The notes beneath the pieces were generated by a model, which was not told the origin of the DNA, made no database searches, and was given only the letters and a program-made list of their open reading frames with translations. From Rhynchopus euleeides (Eukaryota; Euglenozoa; Diplonemea; Diplonemida; Diplonemidae), in the NCBI GenBank assembly GCA_963210315.1, contig OY723322.1, forward strand, positions 1,302,001-1,366,000: 64,000 bases of DNA, written 5' to 3'. Within the stretch, counting starts at the first letter, position 1, and the number at the start of each line of letters is the position of its first letter. Shown one piece after another: positions 21,616 to 33,000 of this stretch. The position numbers and the translations under genes are program-made.

Positions 21616-24600
21616 AGCTTCACCCATCGCCCCCCCCACACCCTCTAGTGCTGGGCGTGCTGAGCTGAAGAGGGCCTTTTCTTCGATGGATGCCCTTATG
21701 GGTTCCGTTTCTCTCCGTTTCGGAATATTTGCACCACATGCAATATTTTTCGGAAGTTTATTTTTGGACAGCCCAGCTGCGCTGTCCCCCTGTTTTTTAC
21801 GTGATTTTGCATGGGTTGATGCGTTCCAACAACACCGAGTTGTGATCAGCTCTTGACTTCAGCTCTTGGGTTTGTTGTCACGTTTTGCTGTCATCTTCCG
21901 ACCCAACAGATTATTGCTTTAGAAGAAACGCCACTCTAGATTGGAGGAGGGAGGAAACAACCGCGGGTCTCTGGGTGTATAGCGAGATTGGGTTACGTTG
22001 CGCTAGTTAGGCAGAACGATACCATCCTCCTTTAGAAGCCGAACAACTCTTTTTGATGAAGCTTCTTCTCCCCCTCTTGCCTTGACTGCCCCTCGGGGTC
22101 ATGTTCTCTTGTCACAGTTTGACATCCATCAACCGCCCAAGTCAGGTCTGGTGTCAACCGGCAAGGGTCACGACAAAGCGCAGTCGCGCTTTCCACCCAA
22201 CGGCTATGCTCCGGCATGAGCCACTCGGGGTCGAGTTATATATCAAAGTGTGCTGAAAAAAATGTAACAATTTCGTCTCTCATATCACTGTGGAAGTCGC
22301 ACACTGAATCATGTTCCCTCCCTCCCTCAACCCGACCCTACCCGCAACCCTATCCTGCTCGAAAGAAGAACCAGTCACCATCAGTCAGCGATCTGAAGAA
22401 GTTCGGCACTGCCCACCCCCCCTGCAGACGCTTCGGCGGGCTGCACTGGGAACCCTCTCCCGCCTTTTGTCGAGGCATCATATGCTCTGCACTGCAGCAA
22501 AAAAAAATAGTTCTGGCTTTTCGCACAACAAAAAAGCCTCGTGGCAACACAACGCCTGGTCTTTACCCATTCACCTGTGTGTCTGATCCAATCATAGAAC
22601 CTCAGCGCGACGGGTGAGAATGTGGGTGGCCAACGCCCGCTCTTCTTTTGACTCATGTCCATCTAGGATCAACATAATGCCAGATGATGGTCAAACACCA
22701 GTGCACGGCGGAGGTGGGTTGGAGGCTCCCTTCTGGGTGGATGAGAGCCTTAGCTTTGCAAAGTCAAGCCGTTTTGTTTATTATTATTTCTTCTGGCCCA
22801 CTCCTTTGTTTCTTATCTTTTTTATTCCCCTCTTTTCAGAATCGGACGGGGCGTAGCAACGCTGGGGGAACACACACACACACAGAGATGGGACGGCAAG
22901 TGGGCCGTGGATGGTCTGCCAACTCAAAACGTGGTCAACGCACACAACACACACACGCGAATACTTTTGGTCGTCGTGCATAGCACACCGAGTGCACGGT
23001 TGCTGCGCTTGGCGTGGCCTCTACTGTACACACATAGCGATGTTTCTGTCCCCCACCTCCACCCTCTCCCCCTGAGGAATGTATGCGTCCCCCATCCTTA
23101 CGTGCGAGTTTCCACGCATCTCCGTCTCAAGATTCCCGCATTTCCCCCCCCCACCCCGAGAAGTGTTAGCGTCTGAAGGGATTGATTCTCACCACAGGAT
23201 GGTCTATTCACGCCCCCCCGCACCCCCCTCCCCACACCACCTCCCCGCGCCCCGTGATTTCTGCTGTGACTTCCCTCTTTTTTTTTGAAATGAAACCCAG
23301 ACATCTTTCCTGCATAGCTTGGGGAGCATATTTCCTGTCGGGAGAGAGGGAGAGAGGTTTCACCCCGTTGTGTGATGTTGCCGAACAAAAAAAATGTGTG
23401 CCCCTGAAAGGGTAGGGATGGGGCGGCCAAGCAAAGCCAGGCGTTTTTTTTGTCTCTGCTTCGCGCTTTCCTGCTGGTTTTCCTCCTTCAGCTCCCGAGA
23501 TGTTGCCTGAGACACGAAGTCTGTTGCATGCGGGTTCAGATATAGTGTTGATTCCTTCTGTGGGGATTTTCGCCTTTGTCTGACGTGTGTGTCGCAGATG
23601 GAGTTTTCATCCAGGCACATGAGGGGAACTACACCTCATCCTGAACACAATGGGTCAGGTCAGGGTGGGTTGGGAGGGTTGCCAGGGCTGCAGGTCAGAA
23701 CCGCAAATCATCGTTCAGAAATGACGGATAACATACCATACCCGGATTTGGCACACAAACAGCGCCTTATCTTTTCTTGAGGGTGACGGCGGACAGATCC
23801 GCTCGTTATATTTCAGTCTGTCCGAGGCATGTGTGTGGTTATGGGAATCAGTTCCCCCTCATTGGCTGGCAACACAGCCTCAGGAGGGTGTGGTGTGTGA
23901 TGTGTGTTTTGGCGGGAGGGGGTGTTCCGCCACCGTAAAAACGGGGCACCCTGAAGGAACGAATAAGATGCTTGAATGAAAGTGGAAGTGAACAATAAAA
24001 CCCCCTCACACACACACAGGGAATCGGAGGGTGTCTAACACAAAGAATACACAGGAATACAGTATGCTCATTTGGTGAATTGGGTTCTATGATGTGTCGG
24101 GACCGGTGCGTTGCCAACAACACTGCAAACAGAATAATGTGTCCACGCTGGGCATGATGCAACTCGTTGTCGAGAATACAAACTTTATAAACCCGTCCGG
24201 AAGCAGCCAGGACAGAGATACCCAAGATTATCCCTACCTTCCGCAAAAGGGATGTAAGGGAGGGCATGGGACTCCGCTGTCCGGTGCATCAAGAACACTG
24301 AATATATCACGCACGTGGGCTGGGTTTGAAACAAAAAGGAACCCTGCTGCACGGAATAAGCCCAAAAGAAAAAAAAAGTCCGGATGATCGAAATATTGTT
24401 TGGCACCATCACCCCCCCCTCTGCCCCAGCTCTGATGATTTCCCTTTTTTTTGCAGCTGACACAGCGTGCCACTCACGAAAGGCGTGCCGCTTTCCACCG
24501 GATCTCACACCGCTAGAGGGTGTTGGGAGAACTTGTCTTGCCTTCATATTTTTTCCCGACAAAATCACACCCTTCCCCTGGGTGATCCCAAAGAAAGCAA

Positions 24601-27482
24601 CAACATCCAAATCCAGAACCCGAGACACACAGCCCCTCTCACCAGGGGTTGTTGGGGAGCCGCAAGTAGCTAACCAGTGTCGAAAGGTAGCCTGCACCTA
24701 CACCTTAAGGTAGGCAGGGGGGCACGGGGCACGGGTGGGCTGCTGGATCCAAGGCTTGTCCCGGCTGGGTCCAAGGTGGGCCCTGTCCAGTTTCCCTGGC
24801 TGTGCTGTTGCAGAAGTGGGGTGGGGACGTGTTGTGATTTCAGTTCGGCAACTGGTTGTTTTTGTGCGCCTGCTGTGTCACCCGTTGCGCCGCTGCTAGA
24901 AGTCAGCCGCATTTCCCCCCCCCCCCCCCCCGTTCAAGCATTCAAAATTTCAGATGGGGGCTTTGGCTGCTCAGGCGCAGGGCCAGCTATCCATCATTCG
25001 GCAAATCGGAAACCCAACATTAGATCATCTGGACCGACTGATGCAATGCAAATGTCGTATGGTTTGTGCTGATGGTTGAGGGGCTTGCTTGCGAACCCCT
25101 CAAAAACATGGAAGGAGATGCATCATAATTCTTTGAAATTTGAAGTGTATCTCGTCGTCAGCCCCCCTTCCCCCCCCGGCCTTCGCTCTCGGTAAGTTTT
25201 CGGCAAAAAAAAAAGTTCGGCGTTTTTTTCCTCCCCAAAAAACAAAGGTGAAAAATGCAACACAAACAACAAACAAAACGTGCCTTTTTCGCACCGTAGC
25301 AGAGGCCCCTCGTCCCCTTCCATCCTTCATTATATCACAAAATTGAAAGAACCACCCATCATCATCAGGACATTCCTTCAAAAAATCAGCCAAAAAAAAA
25401 AGGCAACAGAGCTGTGCTGCAGTGCGACTTGCACCTCTCTCGTTTGCCTTTGTCCCCCTCCCCCCCTCCTGCTCTTTATTACAATTTCAAAATGCCAACC
25501 CTTCTTATCTGGCACACCCTCTCTTGCTGTTCCAACACGGGAACCCCTGGGCCTCTGGGGGGGGGTAGGGGGAGGAGGGGTGCTTGCTCAGGGTGCAAAA
25601 GTCTTCCAACCCCTTATATCTGATGCCTCACGGTGTCTCGCACCCTAGACCCTTACGACCCCCCCCCCCCCCCCCGCCCGTGTCATGAAGCGATTCTATG
25701 CGAAGGCTTCCTTGTGGTAAGATCACCCTCCTCACCCCACCCACCCACCCCCACTGGTGCTGTCGGATCAGGCATGTGCATTGCCTCGCTGTTTTTACTG
25801 CAACAGGGAGGCACGCGCTTTTTTGGGCAACAGATGCAACCTCCTCATCAGGCTGCAGAGGGGAGGGTTGCTTCTGTTTTGCCCGGATATGTCGCGCCAC
25901 CCAACAACAAGCCCTGATCATATTTTTTTTGCACCCCAGATTGACCATCAGCTATCATTCAGAGGGGGGATGCCAGAACGAAAGAACATCAAATAATGCA
26001 AAAGGGGGAGGGGTGTGCTTGGGGGGGGGGGGTGTCCAAGGATGAGATGAAAGAACAAGCGTGACAAATCAATGTGCCTCAAGCCAGGAGGCAAGAGGCA
26101 TCGGTGAGGCGGGGCGTGGAGAGCGCTGGCCTCAATATTTTTCTGGCTGGCCTGCAAAGCGAAACGTGTGGGGAGGGGAGAGGAGATCGTGCTCATTCGG
26201 AGAAGCGATATCTGTGGGTTGACTTGAAGAGCGCTGAGTGTCGGCTGGTGCACCCTCCCCTTCCAGCCTCGCTCGGAAAATGCATGAGCGCCCATGAGAA
26301 CAGCCAAAAAAAATACCACCCCCTCCTGTTCAAAATTCGTTCAAATTGTTCAACGCCTGTCAGATGCGCGCTTCATGCATGCCTGTAAAAAACCCGTGAA
26401 AACAAGCTCAAGCGACACCGCGATCCCCACCGAAGGCACAGTTTGTTTCAGAACAGGGGATGTATTTTTTGAGCAGTTTTTGTTTTGACATTGGCCCTTT
26501 CACGACAATTCAAGTCGCCCAGCTCATTGGCCGCCACTGAGGGGGCATCACCCGAGGGAAGTCTCCCCCATTCCTTTTCTCTGTACAACATGTGCTTGTG
26601 TGCCCAGCGCTCCCCACTCGCCCCTCCATCCCCCCCTCTCCCGTCTATCCACCGTTTTCTTGTCCCGCCGTCGGACGGCTGTTGCTTCCGGCAGAATCTG
26701 TTCCCAGTGTTCGGCCCAAATCACAGCATTTTTATTCCCCCACACACCCCCCCCCCCCCCTTGGAATAACGAGTGAAGGGAGACCATCCTTCCTTCTATT
26801 TCAATACCCCCCCTCGTATGGCGCCTTGCTGGCCATAATCTCTATCCGACTCTGACAGATGCGCGTGTCAACAGCCCCTTTGAGACTGCTGGCCCTCGAC
26901 TCCTCCAGCAAGAACCTTGTGAGGGAGTGCATTGCCTGTTGTGCAGGGGTCAGCACGGGCAGGACCTTCGGTGCATCGGATCATATCCCCTCTCTTTCTT
27001 CGATTTACTGCGTGTCACACAGACACACACAGGCCGCGAGTTGCACCAGGTTCATTCTGTGTGTGGTTTGTGTGAGAAACGAAAGCCCGCCCCCCCTCAG
27101 ACACCCCAACCTATAGCGAGTGGAGGGTGATCCCTTCTACTTCTATTTCAATGCTCCCCCCGTCGACCGCTCTTTCGTTTACTCCTGCACCAATCCCAAG
27201 CTGGGTGTTCGGTTTTTTTGTGTGTGGCAGTTTTGCTCCCACTCCGTTGCCCACACCGCTCTGCGGTTTCCCTTCACAGGGAGGTCTACCTGCCGCGCCG
27301 CGTGCGAACGGCTCTCTCTGTGTGCCTTTGTCATTTTTTTTGGTTCATTCCGAGAATTTTACGAGACCAAGCGGTATCTCTCTCACCGGGGAGGGCTACC
27401 AAGAGCAGGGCCAAAAAAGTTGTTCGAATTGTTCAACAAGCAGCTTTGCCAAGCACCGCACGACGCGCTGGCAGAAATCTCC
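21616..27482. other. 5.9-kb gene-poor region, homopolymer-rich
   Basis: I find no supportable gene. Open frames are short, start at non-ATG codons or are low complexity. The sequence has many C- or T-rich tracts, including 17-base C runs at 24915-24931 and 25659-25675, CA repeats at ~22868-22884 and ~24008-24019, and A/T-rich patches. A phrase around 'CTTCTATTTCAAT' followed by a C run occurs at ~26792 and ~27138. No TIR pairs were recognised, but old elements may be present. Confidence 0.5.
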
Positions 27483-27727
27483 TGAACCGGTTTGAAAACA
27501 GTAACCGGTTCCTTGGGAACCGGTTTGGGAACCGGTTGAAATCACAACGGCAAACCGGTTACTGACAAATCCGAACCGGTTGAGGACAGGTTCAGAACCG
27601 GCTGGGACCGGTTCTGAAACTGGCAAAAACCGGTTCGTGAACCGGTTTGCAGGAACCGGTTTCAGAACCGGTTCGAGAACCGGTTTCAGAACCGGTTCTC
27701 GAACCGGTTCTGAAACCGGTTCCCCCA
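27483..27727. repeat. Array of AACCGGTT palindromes
   Basis: About 15-20 irregularly spaced copies of the palindrome AACCGGTT or GAACCGGTTC (some degenerate, e.g. GGGACCGGTTCT) fill ~245 bases, separated by 2-14 bases. Spacing is not constant, so this is not a simple satellite. Alternating orientation is impossible because the unit is self-complementary. It ends just before 'TTTCTATAGGGGGCAGGG', similar to sequence that follows the palindromic array of the 42.3-kb element. Potential protein-binding array or transposon end. Confidence 0.85.
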
Positions 27728-27824
27728 GTCCTGACCGGATTTCTATAGGGGGCAGGGCTTTTCCTAAATCCGGGGGTCCGGGGGGCTGGTGACCGAAATC
27801 GGATACAAAAAAAACGCGCTAAAC

Positions 27825-28824
27825 TGGTGCCCCTGATTTACCCCTTTTTCACTACGCACAAACTACGCAATCTGGGGGGGGGTCTCGCTTTTTGGTCCCC
27901 CCCCAGTTTTTTTTGGTCCCCCTTTCTGTGTGGCTACTGAGACAGGACTGGAGGCACTGCGCTGACCGAGCAAAAAATTATTGCCAGAACTCACTATACA
28001 CCGTACGAAAGAACGCACGACATGTGGGGCGGGACTCCAGAAACACCTGGGCAAGGTTGCCCCATGCCCAGAAACACCTGAGAAGGAAGTGAGTTCCAGG
28101 AGCCGCGTAGAACACCCTCGAGATTGTGAATGATGATACGATCACAGCCTTCAGGGCGCTGCGAGGTGCCACCCTGAAGGTGGCCCTTGACATCAAGGAG
28201 AGCGTCGGCCGAGGGGTCGACGAAAAGCTGAAGAAGGCGCTACTGGCACTGGATCCCGCGGGGTATACGGAGGTCACCGCCACACAGGCAACCTCCGCTG
28301 ACAACGTCCAGGAGACGTTATCCGAGGGGATCACAACGGCACTAGAGATCTGTGTCACGGGATCCAGGCGCCCACTCTCCCTCGACGGTCTGGGGATTGT
28401 TGTTGGGTATGGTGTCGTTTCCTGCAGCTGCAAAAAAGCGTAGCAACTGTGCTTCCTTCTTCCTTAATGATGCGTTGACGCTTCCACCCGGAGGAGCTGA
28501 AGCAGGCACCGCTTAATGATGCGTTGATGCTTCCACCCGACGAGCTGAAGCAGGCACCGCGCCAAAGGGCACCCCCAAAGAGACCTGCAAAGACTGCGTC
28601 GAAACCCGCACCGAAGGCTGCCAGCGCTGCAGCACCTGAAGAACCTGCAGCACCTGCAGCACCTGAAGCGCCTGCACCCTCACTGACCCCGGAACAGCAA
28701 GAACTCCTTGAGTTTGGGGTCCCGGCATAGAGACAGAGAATGGCTGAGTAAATCAAAAAATGAGACCCCCCCCCCCCTTTTCACTACGCACAAACTACGC
28801 AATATGGGGTCGTCAGGGGCACCA
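27825..28824. mobile_element. 1,000-bp DNA transposon with 12-bp TIRs and TAAAC target duplication
   Basis: The perfect 12-bp terminal inverted repeat TGGTGCCCCTGA lies at 27825-27836 and, inverted, at 28813-28824, immediately flanked on both sides by TAAAC (27820-27824; 28825-28829). Just inside each end is a direct repeat of ~35 bases containing ACTACGCACAAACTACGCAA (~27852 and ~28783). The interior carries a coding-like segment (28126-28730) but no transposase I recognise, so the element is probably non-autonomous or has captured host sequence. Superfamily not assigned; TIR length and a 5-bp duplication do not single one out. Confidence 0.75.
28126..28730 (+). pseudogene. Coding-like segment carried inside the 1,000-bp element
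   Basis: A frame from 28126 to TAG at 28443 has good codon bias and reads as a helical domain (FRALRGATLKVALDIKESVG, VDEKLKKALLALD) but has no ATG; GTGAGT at ~28090 could be a splice donor upstream. From 28463, two units of a 48-49-bp tandem repeat (28463-28511, 28512-28559) encode LNDALxLPP-type sequence. The first is out of frame with the second by one base. The second continues into a Lys/Pro/Ala-rich tail (KRPAKTASKPAPKAA ... LTPEQQELLEFGVPA) ending at 28728-28730. It may be exons of a captured gene or a decayed element protein. No function assigned. Confidence 0.35.
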
Positions 28825-28830
28825 TAAACA

Positions 28831-29168
28831 GGCGCCTTTTTGGGAGGGGCTTCTGAGGCTCGCAGGCCCACGTAACTGGTGGTTTTGCAATATTTGAGCT
28901 CCGTGCGGATCGTAGTGGGGTCATTTTGGTGGTCGAGGTGCCAAGTATCACCCATAAAAAGTGTGTCTGGTTCAGATACTGATGACAGGTGTACTGCGGG
29001 AGGCAGCCACCTGCGAGACCTTGGGAAGCCGAGGCCGAGGCCCCAAGACCGACCACGCACTGAAAGAACGCTCACTGGTGCACGTTTCAGCACCGTACTG
29101 ATGTGGTTTCACCCCCCCCCCCCCCCGGCCTTCATGCCTCCCAACCTCCCACCCCCCCTCCCCCCACT
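28831..29168. other. Non-coding spacer
   Basis: No gene seen. It contains a 15-base C run (29112-29126) and otherwise unremarkable sequence between the 1,000-bp element and the acidic reverse-strand frame. Confidence 0.45.
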
Positions 29169-29546
29169 TCATGTTGCTGATGTTGCCTGAGACTGGCGCA
29201 TTCGTTTGTTTGCGGGGCCGCCCTCAAGGTTTGTAAACTCGTGGAGGTGATTTGCAGCAATGCGATCCAAGGCAGCATCGTCGTCGTCCCCCGCTTCTTC
29301 GCTATCTTCCTCATCTATGTCGGGAATGTCAATCCCGTCATCGGAGTCTTCGTCGTTCAGAAACTGGGGGTCGGAGCCACCTTCAGCAGCCATCTCCTCG
29401 TATATCGCTGCAAAAGGCACTTTTTCACGGCGCTGAAACGCCCGGGGAGTGAATCGCCGCCTTTTTGAACGATTTGAACGATTTTTGGCCGTGCTCGTAG
29501 CATTCCCCGTTGAGGGGGTCGCTATTTCGTGTTCTCCTGGCCGCAC
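29169..29546 (-). CDS. Short basic-then-acidic reading frame downstream of the hAT transposase
   Basis: Reverse-strand frame of ~125 codons without an N-terminal ATG; the first in-frame Met lies about 50 codons in. It reads as a basic, nuclear-signal-like stretch (NRSNRSKRRRFTPRAFQRRE) followed by an acidic tract (NDEDSDDGIDIPDIDEEDSEE, DDDDAALDRI). Composition is protein-like, not low-complexity noise. It lies ~415 bases downstream of the hAT transposase on the same strand, so it could be a second element protein, a displaced exon, or an unrelated gene fragment. No family recognised. Confidence 0.3.
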   Translation of the reverse strand: MRPGEHEIATPSTGNATSTAKNRSNRSKRRRFTPRAFQRREKVPFAAIYEEMAAEGGSDPQFLNDEDSDDGIDIPDIDEEDSEEAGDDDDAALDRIAANHLHEFTNLEGGPANKRMRQSQATSAT

Positions 29547-29836
29547 GGAGGCATTGCCTTACGTCGCCTCTTCCTCTTTTCCTTTGGTGGTGTGTTGGTC
29601 TGGCACAGAGGGCGGGACCGTGCTGATATGCACAGTGACGACTCTCCCTTTTGTTTTGTGCCCGCCTCCACCGAGATTCGGCTGATGCCTCTCAGACTGG
29701 GGGCGGGCGGTCGCCGACGCTGACGCGCCTGGCGGCCTGTGGAAAGTGACGTGGGGCTGGGATGGGGGGGGGGGGGGGTGCTGGGAGGTCGGGCCGAAGC
29801 CCTTGTTCTCTGATGATGTTATTTGGTTCACGCGTT
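29547..29836. other. Non-coding spacer
   Basis: A G-run lies near 29763-29777; nothing else is recognised. It may include the 3' end of the hAT element, but no terminal repeat was identified. Confidence 0.4.
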
Positions 29837-30034
29837 CAGGTAGTCCTTCTCGCCGTGCTCCGTTACCCCTGCCTCGGCCAGGTAGCGCAGCGCCTCCTTG
29901 CAGTTGTGCAACTTTTTTGTGACAGAAACAGCGGTCAGGTAGTCCTTCTCGCCGTGCTCCGTTACCCCTGCCTCGGCCAGGTAGCGCAGCGCCTCCTTGC
30001 AGTTGTGCAGCTTTTTTGTGACAGAAAGTTTTTC
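29837..30034 (-). repeat. 99-bp tandem duplication at the 3' end of the hAT transposase
   Basis: Two 99-bp units (starting 29837 and 29936) are nearly identical. 99 is a multiple of three, and one reverse-strand frame reads through both as a 33-residue repeat containing KEALRYLAEAGVTEHGEKDY. The transposase itself enters the first unit in a different frame and stops at 29962. The protein-like repeat frame suggests the original C-terminus was read there. Confidence 0.75.
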
Positions 30035-33000
30035 ACAGCACCATCTGCAAGAGCGTTGACCTGGTCAGCTTCCTGTATCCGAGGGCCCTCCAGGTATATC
30101 ATCATGAGGTCTTCAAGAGCGTCATGCTTGAGGCTGGTCCTCAAGCGCGTCCTGATGAATGAGAGGGAACTGAACCCTCTTTCGACCTCCACGGTTGAGG
30201 GAGAACATACCATCACTGCCTCTATGATGCTGGCAAGGTCCTCCCGACCTGGGGATGCCGGCGCTTCACTTCCGAGGAAGGCTGCGGCCTCTGCCTCTGG
30301 GTCACTTGAGGTGGCTGTCAGGCTGTACGTCCCCCACTCTCGCAAGAGACCGTACCTGCGAGATTTCGGGATACCGCAAGTCGCAGCAAATGCCAGGAGG
30401 GATTTGGCAAGTTGGGGAGACGACTTCTCCTGGGTCAGGAGACGGGCAAAGGAGAAGGACTCAGACTGCCGCTTCCAGCGCTTTCCGATGTCAACACGGC
30501 ACTTCTTGGCAAGACGCGCGCGCCAAGTTGTGATCTCCTGCTTGAGTGCCCCATCCGCTTCTGCAAGAGTAGCCGCCTCCTTTTCGCCCCCGGATTCCTC
30601 AAGAATCCTGAGATGCCAGCGTGCTGTCCGCATGGCAAGATCCACTTTTTCTGCGGTGAGACTGCGAGCCTGCAAGTATGATGAGGTTGCAGAGAGACTT
30701 CCAAAGAAGTCATGGAGCACAGCCATTTTCGCAGAGAACTTTGGATCCTTCAGCTTGGGGAGCACGACGTTGCACTTCGCGCGGAGCTTCGGGGTCAACC
30801 GCAGGTTGATATTCTCGAGCACTTCAACAGCAATCGCGATGTTAGTGATGCCCATCCGCACAAGCCGAGATACTGAAGCAGACCATCTGATGTCTTTGTG
30901 AGTCTTCCACGAAAGCAGTTGTCTCTCCCCAGCCGTTTCCCTCGCTGCAGTCTGGAGCACAACAGAGCTCCGAAAGATGTTCGACCATTCCTTGAGTGTT
31001 CCGAGGATATCACGGGCCTCGTTGATGGCAACTTTCGTCGAGTTGTTGTGGGTATGCGCCGGATCAACAAACTTCATCAACGGCCTCTTGATGTGTTCCT
31101 CCAACTTCTTGTGGAATGACAGCATGGCACTCGGGCCATCTGTTGCAATTGCAACCATCTTATCGAGCACCACGCTCAGATCTTTCTTTTGAAGGAATGC
31201 AAGTAAACCCTCCAGGTACGCAGAGGCAGCCATGGAGGATCCCAACGAGTACATCCCGATGAAGTAGTCACGCACCGTTCCAGCATGAAGGAGCACAACG
31301 TACACCAGAACTTTCTCCGATGAACCCACCGTCGATCCGTCCAGCTTGACGGAAAGGTGCCTGGCTGCTTGAATTTTGTCGCATATTCCTGTGAACACGT
31401 GTTCACTAACATTTGCAACGTGTTCACTCGCGATCTTAGCCGAGAGGTGTGTTCTGAGGGTGGCGATGCCCTTCAGCTCGTCTGCTGCACATATCGCAGA
31501 GAAGTTGTTCAGCGACAGCCCTCTCTTGGCGATCAGGATGATGTTGAGAATTTGATTCCTCAACCCCTTCTTTTCGTCCTCTGAAGCGTAGACGCAGTCA
31601 TCAGCTGGAGGCGCAGGATTTTCGGGGACTGGCCCAGTGTCCGCCGGGATGGCATCGCCTGCCTGAAGCCGCAGTGCAGAAATATGGCAGTGCGACTGCA
31701 AGTGACATGAGAGGCGCGTAGAGACGTGGTGCAGCAACTCGACCCCGTGGCAGTACAGTACCCTGTGAGGGCCATAGCTGGCACTGAGATCATCGGTATA
31801 CTCACTGCATGTGCGGCACGTCCAGGTTTCCCCCTCCTTGAGGAAATCTCTCAGAAGATCGTCGGCCTTCTGTTGTGCGGCTTCTCCTTTCGCAACTTGC
31901 GCGTGTTGGCGCTTCGCAAGCCGGCGAGCACCTGCACGGAGCTGGTCGAAGACGTTCAATGGGCGCGTTCTGACAGGGGGTCGGGCTGGAAGATGGCGTA
32001 TGACGCAGGTCCAGTGGTGGCTATTGCCCAGCGGGGTGCATGCGAAGATGATGGGGCGGTCATACTGCGGCAACAGGTTCTCCCACTGGACGTCTCCGCT
32101 CACGACAACCACACGCACCCCAGTTCTCCTTTGCCACATAGCCCTGAAAGCGAGAGCAACTGATGTTCCAATCTCATGTGCTTTCACAAACGCACGCTCT
32201 GCATCCAGCGAGGCCAACATCTGCTCGATCCGCTGACTCAAATCCGCGACTTCACCCCCGCCATTGCAAGATGCTCTGACATCACACGGCTGTATCTGGC
32301 GTAGCAAATCTGCAGCTTGAGCTGTCGTGGAAACTGCGTCCTTCGTCGAGGGGAGCCGTCCATCAAGGTGGGCCTGTATTGCGGAGACGCACCAGAAGCC
32401 GCAGCTGTGGGCGTCTTTCTGACCCCATGCTGGCCCAACGCCTTGTTGGACTTGAAGCGATAGAAACCCACAGACATCTCTGATATTTGACACGGCCGGT
32501 GATGTAAGGTAAAGCGAATCATAGATGCTGTGCACACTGCCAGCCGTCTGGTCAGTGCAAACCACGGGCGATGCGGCAGGTGACTGGAGGGCAGGAGGAT
32601 TGGAAGATGTCTGTGACGGCGGTGCTGCAGGTTGCGTGGGAAGTTGTACAGGAGGTTGTGTGGGAGGGTCCACCGCATCATCAAGAACATACACAAGACC
32701 GTACACCCGCGTATTTTCCTTCAGGAACGATGTAGCACGGGATGTTAGTCCTGTGTCTTTTTGCCACCACCAGGTTCGGGTTGCGCTACGATCGTGCATG
32801 TGCACATCCGTCGAGAATTTTGATGAACTCTTCGATCGCCCTGTTAAATTCACGACGGCAACGAGCGTGTAGGTGCGGGTTGTTGTGGATGCGCGCACTC
32901 CAGCCTGTCCGTAGGTCTCTGCAAGACGGGACAAGGATGGCAGTTCCGAGGCATTCTGAAGGCAGGCAACGGACTTTCGTTCAGGAACAGCCCCATTCAC

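Noticed and set aside
27840-28810. The ~35-bp direct repeats as terminal repeats of an LTR-type element
   Set aside because: They lie inside exact 12-bp inverted ends with a TAAAC duplication, so a DNA transposon explains the structure better; no retroelement genes are present.
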